Shown here: positions 49,210-61,260 of the stretch, in pieces
Layout of the letters: each line of letters begins with the position of its first letter
Position numbering within the stretch: the first letter of the stretch is position 1
Assembly: GCA_028023455.1 (NCBI GenBank)
Contig: JAQFVV010013350.1
Location: forward strand, 62,001-126,000
Source of the DNA: Epiperipatus broadwayi
Lineage: Eukaryota; Onychophora; Udeonychophora; Euonychophora; Peripatidae
Direction of reading: 5' to 3'
Length of the DNA: 64,000 nt
Program-made: the position numbers and the translations under genes
Notes under the pieces: generated by a model
Told to the model about the DNA's origin: nothing
The model's input: only the letters and a program-made list of their open reading frames with translations
Databases searched by the model: none

Positions 49210-49753
49210 AACTGCCTACCCAACTTGGGCCGATCTTTAATAAACACGAGTGCCCTGAGAATTTTAAAAGTGAATCATGCCCGTAAATTTTTTTTCTGAA
49301 ATAGTATAAATAGATTTGTTGTATTGACGTGGAGTTACACTTTGAAATTTTGTCTTAAAGGTACTGCCAGTCGAAAAATTGCGCATATGTAGAGATAAAT
49401 TCGAGGAATAAAAAGTAATAAATAAAACGTAATTAATAAATATAAATCATAATTTTTTTTTTAAAAAGTCTTGTTTAAAATCTAATCGTTTAACTTGCCT
49501 AAATAATACTTAAAGGTAGGAGAAATGAAACTTGGAAGGGAGGGGGCAGAAATTTAGCTGGTAGTAGGGAATCATCAGTCAACTTTTTTTTTTTATCATT
49601 ATATTTGTAATTACTGTTTTGTCTTTTAAAAAAAAAAAAAGTTTTGTCCTTTTGAAATTTCATATATAACAAATTTGTGTAACGTAATTACTAACACTAA
49701 GTAAAGTCTTTTTTTTTTTTAATGTTTTTGTTTTTTGAGGAAGTTTACTGATA
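49210..49753. other. 544-bp interior between the direct repeats
   Basis: No open frame of note. It starts AACTGCCTACCCAACTTGGG. A primer-binding site beginning with TGG is not present at the junction (the first TGG is about 15 bases in), and no clean polypurine tract precedes the right copy (TTTTTGAGGAAG is the nearest). Confidence 0.6.
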
Positions 49754-51903
49754 TGTAACGATACATAAATATGTCGTTACATTAATTTAAAATAAAAACT
49801 TAAAAGTTCGCAAATAAGAGTAAAAAACTAAACGCTAAAATTAAAAATGTTTGTTATACGTATATACATTCGCACAGATGCTAAACTTTAAAAATATTTT
49901 TTTCATAAACAAAAAAAAAAAAAGTATCTGAACGTATTTTTTTTAATAAAAAAATGCCAGATTGAAATATAAAAATATTTTAATAAAAAAATAACGTAAG
50001 TTAAAGTAAAAACAGGTATTAATTAATTCCTGTAATCTGTAAATGGAAATGATTGTTTATTAATTATCTAAAAGCTGTGTAATTAAAAAGTCAGATGAAA
50101 AGTTAGATAAGAGAAGAAAGAAATTTTAGCTTGACCAATGGAAGCACTAAGCCTTGGCTCGGACCCTAACGAAAAAACAGAACAGTGACATTTTTGTTCA
50201 TGGAATCCATAGGAGGACTATAAAAAAAAAAATATTGAGTTCCAGTCAGGTTTTTCCAACTTGATTTGATGACAACGGTAAGACGCACTTGCCGTTCTCT
50301 CTCATTTTTTTTGTTTGTTTTAAAAAAATAAAATAAAATGAAAAGACTGTGATACCAGAATGGAACCAGCTAATGCTACCTCCAGAACATTTTCTTCCAA
50401 TGGAGACGCCGTGGGAATTGCCAACGGGAACCTGGACTCTTATACCATAAGCTATATGAAATGAACAATTATTAAAATCAATTAAGAACTTTCGTCAAGT
50501 TTTATAAATCGATAAACAAGCCAACTTAAATGTTAAAAACGGACTCTAATCTGACTTTTGTAAGTTTTTTTAAATCAAATTAATAATGTTTAATTTTATA
50601 TGTTTTCTGATTGATAAACATCATTTCCATTTTTTTTTCCTTATTGTAAAGATTATTTAAATGTATGAAATTTAAGTTGTTTATAGATGCTTGCATGGAT
50701 TCGTTTGCGGTTAATTATATTTTGGTTCTCATATTTGATCAAAATATATAGACATTCAATAAATAATGATACCTTACGGTGAGTATCTAAAATGTATTTA
50801 TTCGGATGTCTTTTAAGTTATTGGTGACAACGCAAGTATCTTATGGTGAATACTATTGTGTTACTTATAAGTTTCCCTCTGCGATTGTCGGTATCAATAA
50901 TTTTGTATTTTGATCGTTTATGTTTATTTTGAAATGTTTTTGACCGTGGAATCTATGTAATCGATCTATACCCAACATTTTTAAACAAATCTGTGCGAAC
51001 GTATTTAAATGTTAAAATTAAGTCGGGCGTGAATGGCTGTATAGTTTTGTAAAGTTGTATTAAGGGAGGGTAATCTTAGGTTATTCATTTCGTAGTTGAA
51101 TTGGTTCAATGGATTGGATATATTTGTGTAATTAGTAGATGTAGTATGAGGTCCGCTACGGGCAGGATTATAGATATACGCCACACACCCTCTGTTTGCC
51201 TATGGATGGGTTTGTAAGTCAGCAGAAGACCGCAGTCCATTCCTATGGAGTTTTTTTGTTTATTGTTCTACTTGCCAACAGATGTCACATTCCCATTGGT
51301 GGAGAGTCAATGTCTTCTCTATTTCTACTTATTGTTCAGATGTACATTCCTGACAATATAGTATTTTGTGTTGTCGTATCATGCTACATTGAATACATGA
51401 ATGTATCAGATGGATTGGCGCCAATTTGGTTGTGAAATTTGTTGCCTAAGGTTAAATCAGGGAAGAATATTTTCTTTTCAAATGCAGATCTATGTAGTCT
51501 ATTCATACTTGACTATCTAAATAATAATTAAACTCATTGAAACTTAGTTAAATGTAAAATTAAAAGTTAATATAAAAATCTAAAATGTTAAACTTATTCC
51601 TCAAAATTTAAATATTATTTTATATGTGCGTAAATAAATATTTTTATATGTTAATTTCTGGCAGTGGCTTTTACTCTTTGATATTTAAGATATAAATTAA
51701 GATATAGATTTTTATCTCTGCGTCTCCACTGAGCTAGTGACTTGGGCTAACGATCGGAATATTTAAATAAAGTGGAATCTTAACAGCGCGTATCTGCCTA
51801 CTTTATAAATTTTTCTAGGCTCAAATGCCTAGATGGCGCCCTTGTAGTGCAGATATTGTTTTTGCGGTTAGATTCGATCTTCACTTTCATTTCGATTGGT
51901 ACA
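49754..51903 (+). mobile_element. 2.15-kb direct repeat, LTR-like, right copy
   Basis: Same sequence and orientation as 47061-49209, ending GATTGGTACA and then running into ATATATATT. The TATA box lies at 50219 and the donor at 50278. It differs from the left copy by about 20 changes. One changes an arginine CGA to TGA in the long frame; one T insertion restores the start of that frame. Confidence 0.8.
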
Positions 51904-52974
51904 ATATATATTGAAAAGATGTTTATTGCATTTAATAAGGAGGAGTGGCTGTCATTATTATTTTAAAATATTTTAACTGAAATTTAAGTAATAGTGTTTT
52001 TAAATAATATTAGATTAGTACTCAATAAATATATGTATGGCAGTATTATAATAATAGTCTGCCTGGAAACAGAAATGACATTATTTAATTAGTTATGAAC
52101 TCAGCGAGCAAGGACGTTAAAATAAATTATTTGAAATAATTAAAATATCCCTGAAATGCTTGAGATTTATAAGACTAATATAAAATATAGGCTCATAGAA
52201 TTGAGTTCGCTTGGCATATAAATTACATATTTAATAAAAGCAAACAGCAAATAATTATAATAATAAAATTTTACCACACTAAAATAAAATATAGGATTTA
52301 AAGTTGAGCATTTACATATAGATCTATAGAATTATAGAGAGTCATAATAAGAATATGTTTATGATTACATGGCTAGTATTTAAAAGATAAAAAAATTAAT
52401 ACAAGTAAAATTCTCTTTCCTACGTTTATAAAAAAAAAAAATATATTGTTGGGGCTTTATCTATGTAGATTATGTGACAAATGTCTTAAGGAACGCTATC
52501 CTCACAAATAAATTATTTTATAGATATAATAAACACCTCCATACTTCCCCATTCTTTTTAAATTCACGTAAATAAAAATATAATAAAAGACAAATAACCT
52601 CCAATATGCATTTCGTGCTTAACCAGCACTCATCAGTTGGCCCAGATCACTATTTCTCATATATTACACACGGGAAAGAGAAGGGTAAAAAAACTCCGTG
52701 TGTGTAGAATAAATAAATAAATAAAAAATCAGATATATTATTAATCTTTAACTGAGGTTTAAAATTTATATCTGTACTACAGATAATCTCTAGTTTCGAT
52801 AATGATTAGTAACGGTCATTATTGTATTTATCTGAAATGGATGATGTCGGAGTTGTGAGTAGAGGAAGTTTGACAGTGGTAAATGAAAATGTAACAATAA
52901 ATTATTTTGCATTTCGATTTTCTATTATTTTAATCTATGGTGACTTATTGCAATAGTAATAATAAAAGTTTTCA
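51904..52974. other. AT-rich, includes a partial repeat R
   Basis: At 52580-52690 ACCTCCAATATGCATTTCGT, CAGCACTCATCAGTTGGCCC and ATCACTATTTCTCATAT match the repeat also seen at 44280 and 55190. Nothing else was recognised. Confidence 0.5.
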
Positions 52975-53163
52975 TTGGAAGACTACTTTATCATGGAATA
53001 CATTTGGGACTTTCTTTGTAAAATGCCACCTGCTTTTAATCCAAACAATAAAAAAATCATTGCACAACTAGAGAAAAATATCATGGCATTCAAAAAGACT
53101 TTTAATGTTAAGGACATTATTGGATTCTACTGCTTCATATCAGCTGTTTTTATCACAAATTGA
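52975..53163 (+). CDS. Unrecognised 62-codon ORF
   Basis: The frame reads like protein for its whole length (YIWDFLCKMPPAFNPNNKKI, then AQLEKNIMAFKKTFNVKDI). I do not recognise it. It has no clear promoter or splice context and could be an exon, a retrocopy fragment or chance. Confidence 0.25.
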   Translation: MEDYFIMEYIWDFLCKMPPAFNPNNKKIIAQLEKNIMAFKKTFNVKDIIGFYCFISAVFITN

Positions 53164-53561
53164 TTGTGTTTAAATGAATTAAGTGCAAGTAGATTCATAA
53201 CAATACTTTATATAGTTAAATATCATGTAATACAAAAAATATGGGTATTAATTATTACATGATCACCATCTTTTATGCTTCTTGCATCCATTGATTACTT
53301 CCGTTTGCACTGAAAGGCAATAATGTATGGAGAGTTTTACCTGTTTTAATAATAGGTATTAATTATTTAATATTATTGTACTTACGATTTATTTATATCT
53401 TAGTTATTAAAAATATATGAATTTATTTTACTAGTTTTTAAATACTAGTATCAATCATTAATTGATACTATGATATACTATGTATCAATATTGATACTAT
53501 GTATTTTACTATTTAAACATTTATATTTATTTATTTATTATTATCCATATGTCATAGCATC

Positions 53562-53645
53562 AGCCGGGACGCGAACCCACAACCGTCTGCAACCAACTAC
53601 TTGCTTGCAAGGCTGCTGCGATGACTTTTCGGCTATATTACCTGG
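53562..53645 (-). repeat. tRNA-like sequence, probable SINE head
   Basis: On the minus strand it has TAGCCGAAAAG early and GTGGGTTCGCGTCCCGGCTG about 50 bases later, the latter a good B box and T-arm. The acceptor stem does not close properly and there is no clean cloverleaf, so a tRNA-derived SINE remnant is more likely than a working tRNA. Confidence 0.45.
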
Positions 53646-54762
53646 TAAATAATAATTCTCGATTTAGTTATTAATTTATTATTGTGTATATTTCTTGTTA
53701 TGGCTTTTTACTCATTTTATTTTTATTATAATAAAAATAAATAATTAAATAATAAATCATTATTTCTGTTATTTGTCCGATTTCACGAATTATCTTATAA
53801 ATCCATAAATTATGCTTTTTACTCATTTCATCATCCCGTAATTCAAACTGTGTATGAGTTCATGGTATGAACTGAGCTATTGCTTGGAATATTGACTAAA
53901 AAATAAAACATATTACAAAGTTAAAGCCAGTCCTTATTTGTTTGTGTTTATTGCTATCTCTGGTCATTGGCAGAAATCTCAAAGTAAAACTACTAGGGTA
54001 CAATCATCTTCAGGCTGGTTGTCACAAAACTGATGATAATCATGAAATATAACTTGTATTTCAAGTAATTATAGATGGATTGCATGCAGACTTGATCATC
54101 ATCTTCAATCTCAAAAAAGTTGTTGCATGAGGGGTTAATATTTATACTTAGTTAATCAATCACTAAAATTTAGAGCCACTATTCTTTACATAAACGATTG
54201 CCTTAATCAATGTATGTAAGTAGCCATTAATAAATGATTCCCTGTTTGTTATAATATTATATAATTTAAAAGCCCTGAAAATATAAAATTAATTGCTAGA
54301 AAGTATCAAATTTAAATGAAGCAAAATATTTAATATCTTTTCATTTAAATATATGTGTTAGTTTAAAAAACCTCTAAGTGCAGAATAGTTACATTAAGCC
54401 CATGGCTTGGGATTCAAATTTAGGTTGAGTAAAACTTGACACTTTTTTCCAAGTTTTAATCAGGCTTATGGTATTTTTTGGACATGACACCTCAGACGAC
54501 TACCTAACATTATTGTTAAATGTTATCTAGAGATTCTTAGATAGAGAGGATAAAAAAAAATCAGAATACTAAAAATTGGTATATCAAAATGTTATGTTTT
54601 CTTTGTCACTTTTGGAGAACTTTACTCTGTAATAGGCTGTTTAAAGATTGGGTTACCTATTACTTGTATAAAACTTAAATTACAAAAAGAATACATAATA
54701 AATAGCTTCAGTAAAATTCAAACCCTATTGTTTATTATAATCTAAAATATACTATATATCTG

Positions 54763-54810
54763 AAAGTAGTGGGTCATGTAAAAGTATGAGTTCAAATCCC
54801 ACATATATTA
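54763..54810 (+). repeat. Short tRNA-like repeat, first copy
   Basis: AAAGTAGTGGGTCATGTAAA, then GTATGAGTTCAAATCCCACA. GAGTTCAAATCCC fits a B box. A second copy in the same direction lies at 55237-55290. Confidence 0.5.
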
Positions 54811-54904
54811 CATATATAAATGCAGGTTTAAGCCTGTACAATGTATTAATTTATATAAATAGTATATAAAAGGTCTGCCCATCCCTCGCATGTGTACATA
54901 TAAA

Positions 54905-55200
54905 TGGATTATTCTCCTGTATATGAGGGGTCAGAATGACTAATATGCCAACATGGGTAGGATGACAACCTTGGCACTAACAAGGTCTTTGAATGTTCCA
55001 CCATCAGATTTTCAATGAAATGGAAGGCTGAAGAGTTGTGAGATGGAATAGTTTGAAACCTGTCCATTAAAGTATGAAGATTGGCTATCTTACTGAGCAC
55101 TGATTATATATGTGTGTGAGGATAGTAATCTAGACTAACTGATGATTGCTGGTTTAGCATGAAATGTGTATATTGGTGATTATTTATTTTTTCAACATGT
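54905..55200 (-). repeat. Dispersed repeat R, minus copy
   Basis: The reverse complement matches 44280-44540 (ACTTTAATGGACAGGTTTCA, CATTTCATTGAAAATCTGAT) and its beginning matches 52580-52690 (CCAGCAATCATCAGTT, ATTACTATC). It sits between two direct copies of the short tRNA-like repeat. Confidence 0.6.
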
Positions 55201-55236
55201 GTGTGATCAGGTGGGTCAGCAATATGAGATGGCACT

Positions 55237-55290
55237 AAAAGTAGTGGGTCGTGTGAAAGTCTGAGTTTGAAACCCCGCATATATTATATA
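55237..55290 (+). repeat. Short tRNA-like repeat, second copy
   Basis: AAAAGTAGTGGGTCGTGTGA, then GTCTGAGTTTGAAACCCCGC. It is a diverged copy of 54763-54810. Confidence 0.5.
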
Positions 55291-55587
55291 TTTTAAAGCA
55301 TATTTTTTCTATATATTCACATCACATTCATCATATGTTTCACGTACATATATATCATTTACGTTATATCGTCTCAGTCTTTAATTCATTTAACATGTCA
55401 TTTCAAATATATAACCATTTACCCCACATAAAATATGCTAAATTGATTATTCATCTTTAAACATAAAATCGATCATGGTTTGAAGATCGTAGTATACAAT
55501 GAATGAAAGACTCAATTACAAAAAGACTGATGGAATTCTATGACCACTAATGATAATTGTTTTATTTTTATTTCATGTATTCTACAG

Positions 55588-55637
55588 ACACTGGCATAGC
55601 TACAAAACATGGGTCTAAAAGCAAAAAACCTTATAAG
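55588..55637 (+). CDS. Candidate plus-strand exon, weak
   Basis: A very good acceptor (TTTTATTTCATGTATTCTACAG) precedes 50 bp reading DTGIATKHGSKSKKPYK. The possible donor after it (AAG, then GTTTCT) is weak. I do not recognise it, and no partner exon was found on this strand. Confidence 0.2.
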
Positions 55638-55808
55638 GTTTCTTCATTCACTTTAAAATGTGAAACTTTTGTTTTCCTTTATTTACAATATTTTTTTCAT
55701 TTTACTAATATAAAGCTAATTAATAAACTTATTCATTTTTTCAAAAAAAAATATTCTCCTTATTTTATTTGTGAAATATCTACTTATAATCAGGTTCATT
55801 TTTTATAA

Positions 55809-57183
55809 TAATTATTCATATAATGTTCTGTTATTATATAATAGTAATGATTGCCATTTTCTACCTCCAAAAATGGTAAGTGTAAAAATAAATTTAAAAA
55901 TTTTCTAAAATAAATTAACAATTTAATAATCACAAAAAAATATTAATAATTTTTGTCAATAATTAAATATATATATATTCTGCAGAAATGGTGGCCAATT
56001 CCTTATTTTCCTTCTCTGTATATGTCATGAGTCCTCAAATTTTGCTTAATCAATAGTAATTATGCCACTGTTTTTTTTTTTAAAAAAACTATTTATCAGT
56101 TACCGCTTGCAGTGTTTTTAGAGGAAGGTTCTGTCTTTTTTAATTGTTTACAGTATATATGTATTTTCAAATGCTAAACATAATGAACAAAAAGTTTCAA
56201 ATCATTTCAATCCTGCATAGGTTAAGGCAGAGCTTAAAAGAAGCACTCAAAAGATAAAGGTTTCTCGAGTTGTTTTTATTGAGAGGTAAATGAAAAACTT
56301 CAAGTCAAATAAGTGAATAGTTATAATTTGTCTACACCTTTGCTGCTTGAATATTATATCATATTCTGACCTCGGACCACAGGGATAAATTATTTTCCTT
56401 TTAATCACTATAGTATTGCTTAAATAAATTGATATCCACAATATTTTAATGTTAATTTAATCCACTTAACGTTTTTTACTTGTATTAGTTAACATTGAAA
56501 CCATAAAATTAATATTAAGAAGCCTAACTGAAGAATTCTAATAATGCAGAAAATGGAAAAAATAAAATTTACTTGAAAACATGATAACTATTATTTTATT
56601 TTATTAATCATTAAAAAAGGTATGAGTGAATAAGCATGAATGTATTTATATAACGTGCACAGGCATAAATCATGCAGTAAAATCCAAATATCTTTTTTGG
56701 TTGGATAGAAAAATGTGCCAATTACCCATAGACATCATTATTTTTAAAAATTAGAATCAGCTGTCTTCTTATATTATACTTTTTTTTTTTCAATTAATTA
56801 CCTAAAAAAATCACTAACTGTTTTGAGCCATATCATACATAAGTTGTCTAACCAGTTTAACAACTGAACTCATAATTTAGTAAATATATGTTTGTCATTC
56901 TTAAATAATTAACAAAATCGTTAATTTATGCCTTTTATTGTCTCATTAGTAAATACATTTCAGAGTATATTTATTTTGTATTTTCTGATTAAAAGTTTTT
57001 TAAGCAAATATTTTGTTAAGTAATAAACTTTCGTAACTGGAACATGGAAAAAATAGTATTACTTAAAATATCACAAGTTTAAAAACCATTGTGCATATAT
57101 TTTTTATGTATCTTCATTTTATGCCTGAAGATAAATAATAGTAATTGTATATTTTATTGCCTTTTACTTGATTCTATAAACAT
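55809..57183. other. AT-rich sequence, no gene seen
   Basis: No supported feature. The minus frame at 56247-56441 is ordinary AT-rich shadow. Confidence 0.5.
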
Positions 57184-58230
57184 TTCTTAAGTGATTAAAG
57201 CATTGGATCATCAAAGTATAGATCCAGGATATTGTCATATTTTAAAGTGTATTTATAAAAATGCAACAGCAACAATTAGATTACATAATGACACTGGTAA
57301 AGTCAACATTGAGAAAGGTGTAAGACAAGGTGACTCCATATCTCCAAAACTTTTTACAGCAGTGCTGCAAGAAGTATTTTGTGATTAAAATGGGAAACTA
57401 AAGGAGTGAAAATAAATGGAGATTATTTAAGTCATTTAGATTTCGCTGATGATGTAGTTTTTTTTTTTTTGCAAATAATGCTTCAGAGCTGCAGGAAATG
57501 TTGCAGGAGTTATCAGATGAAAGTAGGAAAGTATGACTAAAGATAAATGTTAAAACAACTAATGTAATGTTTAATTGATTTGATCAAAATATGAAAATAA
57601 AGATTGATTATGATGAATTAGAAGAAGTTAGCAGTTACAAATACCTTGGTCAGATTATTAATACAGATGGAAACATAATGGAGGAAATTAATCATAAAAT
57701 TACACTTGGTTGGAGTGATTTTGGTAGAAATAACCTGATACTAAAAGGAAATATGCCTATGTGTTTGAAAAGGAATGTTTTTAACAAATGTGTTTTACCA
57801 GTTTTTACTTATGGATCTGAGACTTAGACACTTAATAAAAGAGAAATACAAGGACTTCAGACCATTCAAAGAAGTATGGAGAGATGTATGTTGGGAGTAA
57901 CAAACAAGAAGAGATCAAAAATGAAATGTATGGGTAAGAGAACAAACAGGTGTTACTGACCTCATTGAAAAAATTAAAAGATTAAAGTGGAGTTGGGTTG
58001 GACATATTGCTAGAAGAGATGATTATAGATGGACAATTGAAATTTTAAACTGGATTCCAAGAGATTGTAAAAGATCCAAAAAGAGACTACATGTGAGATG
58101 GATGGATGAAATAAGAAAGTGTGCAGGGGTGATGTGGAGAAAAGAAGCTAAAGATCGGAGAAAATGGATTAAACTTGGAGAGACCTTCATCCTGTAGTGG
58201 ATTGATAATGATGGTGATGATGATGATATT
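57184..58230 (+). pseudogene. RTE-type LINE, 5'-truncated reverse transcriptase and tail
   Basis: Beginning inside the RT, the frame reads ALDHQSIDPGYCHILKCIYK, then VRQGDSISPKLFTAVLQEVF, the classic LINE RQGD..SP block. After a stop comes LDFADDVVFFF (the catalytic FADD box is intact but next to a run of T that shifts the frame), ELQEMLQELSDESRKV, YKYLGQIINTDGNIMEEIN, LPVFTYGSET and the C-terminal region with GWTYC/ARR-like pieces and DEIRKCAG. The 3' end has GATGATGATGAT-type repeats (58205-58230), as RTE elements do. At least five stops or shifts are present. It is the best preserved of the three RTE copies here. Confidence 0.9.
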
Positions 58231-58778
58231 TTATTGCTCTAATTTATAAGAACTTTTGGGCAGTGGAATTGGATCACAATCCAAGGTTATGGAAATACAG
58301 GTTTCGGCACTGTACTACTATATAAAGTATAATTTATAAAAAATAAATTACACTATTTTATAATAAGTATATATATACATGTTGGCAACATTTGATTGAA
58401 ATTTACTAAGGTCGTAACAAAACCTCATTCAATACAAGAAATAAATAATAAAATTTTATTGACATTAAGTATAACTGGGCATTCACTATTAATAATATCA
58501 CTTATCAAATAGACAGGACTTATAAGAACTAAAAAGTAAATGTGCATGACTTATTTTAATATGCAACAGAAATCTGACAGTGGAAGGCAGTATATTGATA
58601 TAACTGCACTTGGAAATTTTTTCAATCCAGTGATTACATAACTGTCAGAAATATAGTAATTATTTTATATAAATCTATGTGAACATTTAAAAATTAATTA
58701 TAATTCCTTATTCAATACCTACAATTTAAAAATTAGTTCAAATATTAATAAAATTATCAATAAAGAATTTGTACTTAC
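58231..58778. other. Non-coding, presumed intron
   Basis: Nothing recognised between the LINE tail and the candidate exon. Confidence 0.5.
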
Positions 58779-58858
58779 TAGAGACATGGCAGCTAGATGA
58801 AATGATGTCAGGTTCATTACTATTTCGTTTAAGTTTAATTGACTGTCGATATTCTTTG
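58779..58858 (-). CDS. Candidate 80-bp exon
   Basis: On the minus strand it is bounded by TTTTTAATCAACTTTAG (acceptor) and CTCTA followed by GTAAGTAC, a near-perfect donor. It reads KEYRQSIKLKRNSNEPDIIS then SSCHVS. It takes two bases from the previous exon, which fits the candidate exon at 61182-61260 (ends CA, giving a CAC codon). It ends with one base, which does not fit 46479-46572, so at least one exon is missing between 58.8 and 46.6 kb. The family is unknown; the basic KLKR segment could lie near a membrane. Confidence 0.6.
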
Positions 58859-61181
58859 CTAAAGTTGATTAAAAATAAATAAATATTACAATTTATATAA
58901 ATGTAATTATAATCTTCTACAAATAAATATATATATATATATATTGTGCCAGGCACGTTTGATGTGGCCAAGCACAAGATAATGTTAGACAAATTAATGG
59001 CCGAAAATACGTAAAAAGCCATTAAATGGGGGGGGGGGCTATACTATATTTTATAATCAAACTTGTTATAAATCAAGAGAGAGAACTGTGGCTATAACCT
59101 AAACTCACACACATATATGATTAAAGCCAATATTTAAAGGTTTAGAGATATGTATTTGCAATTTTGATTTTTGTTTTTTTTATTTTTTTAAAAAGAAAAA
59201 GAAACGCCAAAATGTATTTATAATTTTAAATATTTTTGTTTGTTAAAGAAACAGCGTTTATTTCACAAATTGTTATCTGTATTTATATTTTTTGGGTGTT
59301 TACAACTGATGTAAAAAGAAAAATTTGAAATATTACTATTTAAAAATAAGTAAAAATAATTTCAAAATCGAAGTTTCAATGGTTGTTTTTCTCTTCAGTT
59401 GCATTTGAGCAAGAAGGTCATTGTCTTAAATTTAAGAAAAGCCTAAAGGCATTCTAAAATAATTTCAACTGGAAAGAAGGAACTTGATTAAACTTGCGCT
59501 AATGCAGGGAGAGAAGAATGCCCAATCTAAGGGAAATATTTTTGTTAAAATTTCGATTGTATAATGTAATTACTAAAAGAGGAAAAAGATGTTATCATTC
59601 ATTAAAATTTTCATTAATAATATTGTGATCTGATTGGAGATAAAAAACTAATTGGGAATAAAATTCTTAAAAGCCAATTAGTAAAACCAAAAAAAAGATT
59701 TAATTAATTGATTTTACTTTCTTGGAAGGGAAACCTGAATTGAGAGTGTAGTGAAGAGATATAGGAGAGATCTGTTCTGAAGTTGTGAGAAGGCAGTTCA
59801 TTTTTGTTCTTCAAAGGCAAATCTTACTGGAGCCTAAGTCTAATCTTATGGTTAAGCTAATGTTGTTAATGGAACCATGCGAAGTTGTGCCACATTTTGA
59901 GCAAGCATGCTGATTAGGATTCAACCTAATCTGAGGGAATTAATCTAATTAAAAATTCATCCAATCATTCTAAACTAACAGACACTAATTTTTTCAGTCA
60001 TCCAAATAACCATTTGATCAGTTAACCAGTTAGTAGTCAACGGTTTAAACATTGGACAATTAAGTGGTGTATAGTAACATTAGTTGTCTAGCCAACTATT
60101 GGAAAGCTAAATAATAGACAGATTTTTATTCCACCAATATACTCAGTTGATGCCGATAGAAGCTTAATTGCAACACGCCATTGAAGCCTGGAGTTAACAT
60201 AAAATTTGTAACACAAGAAAAGACTGTTTATAGTGTGTAATATATGCTGTCCAGCCAAAGATGCCAATCAAGCACTTGCCTGGGTATAGGATGATTATGG
60301 GGTAGAAGCCCACTTCAGCGCATCCGTCCAGCTCCTCTTCTGCCATCCCATAAGAATGTAAATGCCAAGATTCAAACACCAAAGTGATGATGATGAATCC
60401 TATGAACTCATGCCACAGTCACGTCTAGCCTTTATTGCAGTAGATGAAGGTATAGCCCACTCAAAACCCATACAAGGATGAAGCTTATAGACTTTATCGG
60501 GTACACTATTTTTTTTTGTTTATGTCATTTTAAATTAAATACACATTTCGTAAATATATATCTCATGTACATACGTACATAAACACATCTTTATGTAACT
60601 TGTTAAACTTATTAATTTTTCCTTATTTGCCTTGCACATGTGTGAGTTTATAATCCCCAGATCACTATCTCTCATGTATAATTATTTAATTCATTTTTCT
60701 TATTAAGAAGAAAATTTTCCTTTATTTAGTTTAATGATTGCTTTGACGGGTATTTCTTTACGATTATAGTTTTGCTTGTTAATATTATTTATATAGTGTG
60801 TAATATTTGTTTCATATATTTGATCAATCTGGGAATGTTAATTTTGTATTCATATTATAAATGGTATGGGGTAATGGGTTAATAAAATATTTATATTATA
60901 ATTTTAAAGTGACTACTGCCATATATTTTTTATTCTCTTTCTCATTTACTTGCTCTAACTATATTATTAATTAATTATGCAAGTTTTCTGATCTCCATTC
61001 TTTTAACTGAGAATAGAGTATGCTGAGCTAGTAAATGGGAAATCACCTTAAAGGTCTTAGATCTTTATTTGTCATGAGGATACTTGTTTATTAGTTTTGT
61101 TTGAATAATTATTTACCTGCATGTGTGCCCCATAATATTTGAACTTGCATATCCTTTCAGGAGGAGAATTAATTTTCCTAC
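58859..61181. other. Non-coding, presumed intron with repeats
   Basis: A TA tract and a TTGTGCC terminus lie at 58925-58950 (reverse of GGCACAA), with a run of nine or more G near 59030. A GC-richer block at 60200-60500 (TGCTGTCCAGCCAAAGATGC, TTCAGCGCATCCGTCCAGCT) looks like an old repeat, but I cannot name it. Confidence 0.5.
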
Positions 61182-61260
61182 TGGGAATGGTATGAGGGGT
61201 TGGTTGATTTAGAGTCATCCCCCAAAGATATGTAAGAATCAATCTTTTCATAAGTATCTT
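61182..61260 (-). CDS. Candidate 79-bp exon with tyrosine motifs
   Basis: The minus-strand frame after ATTATTACGGACACAG reads DTYEKIDSYISLGDDSKSTN then PSYHS, ending before GTAGGA. It leaves CA, which joins in phase to the exon at 58779-58858. TYEKI and SYISL are tyrosine motifs like those in the exon at 36.9-37.1 kb. A competing reading exists: another frame is open from the same acceptor to a better donor (CAG, GTAAAT at 61117) and reads NQPTPHTIPSRKINSPPERI near its middle, but it ends in phase 0 and does not fit the next exon. Confidence 0.4.

Noticed and set aside
52045-52080. Exon after a strong acceptor (TTTCTGTTTCCAG on the minus strand)
   Set aside because: The frame that is open (ADYYYNTA) ends in the wrong phase and has no donor; it does not connect to either neighbour.
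53287-53320. Eleven-base micro-exon after TATTGCCTTTCAG on the minus strand
   Set aside because: Its phase would bridge 58.8 and 46.5 kb, but a micro-exon with a GTAATC donor is too speculative without transcript data.
53562-53645. Functional tRNA gene
   Set aside because: A good B box is present but the acceptor stem does not pair and the anticodon arm is unclear; a SINE remnant is more likely.
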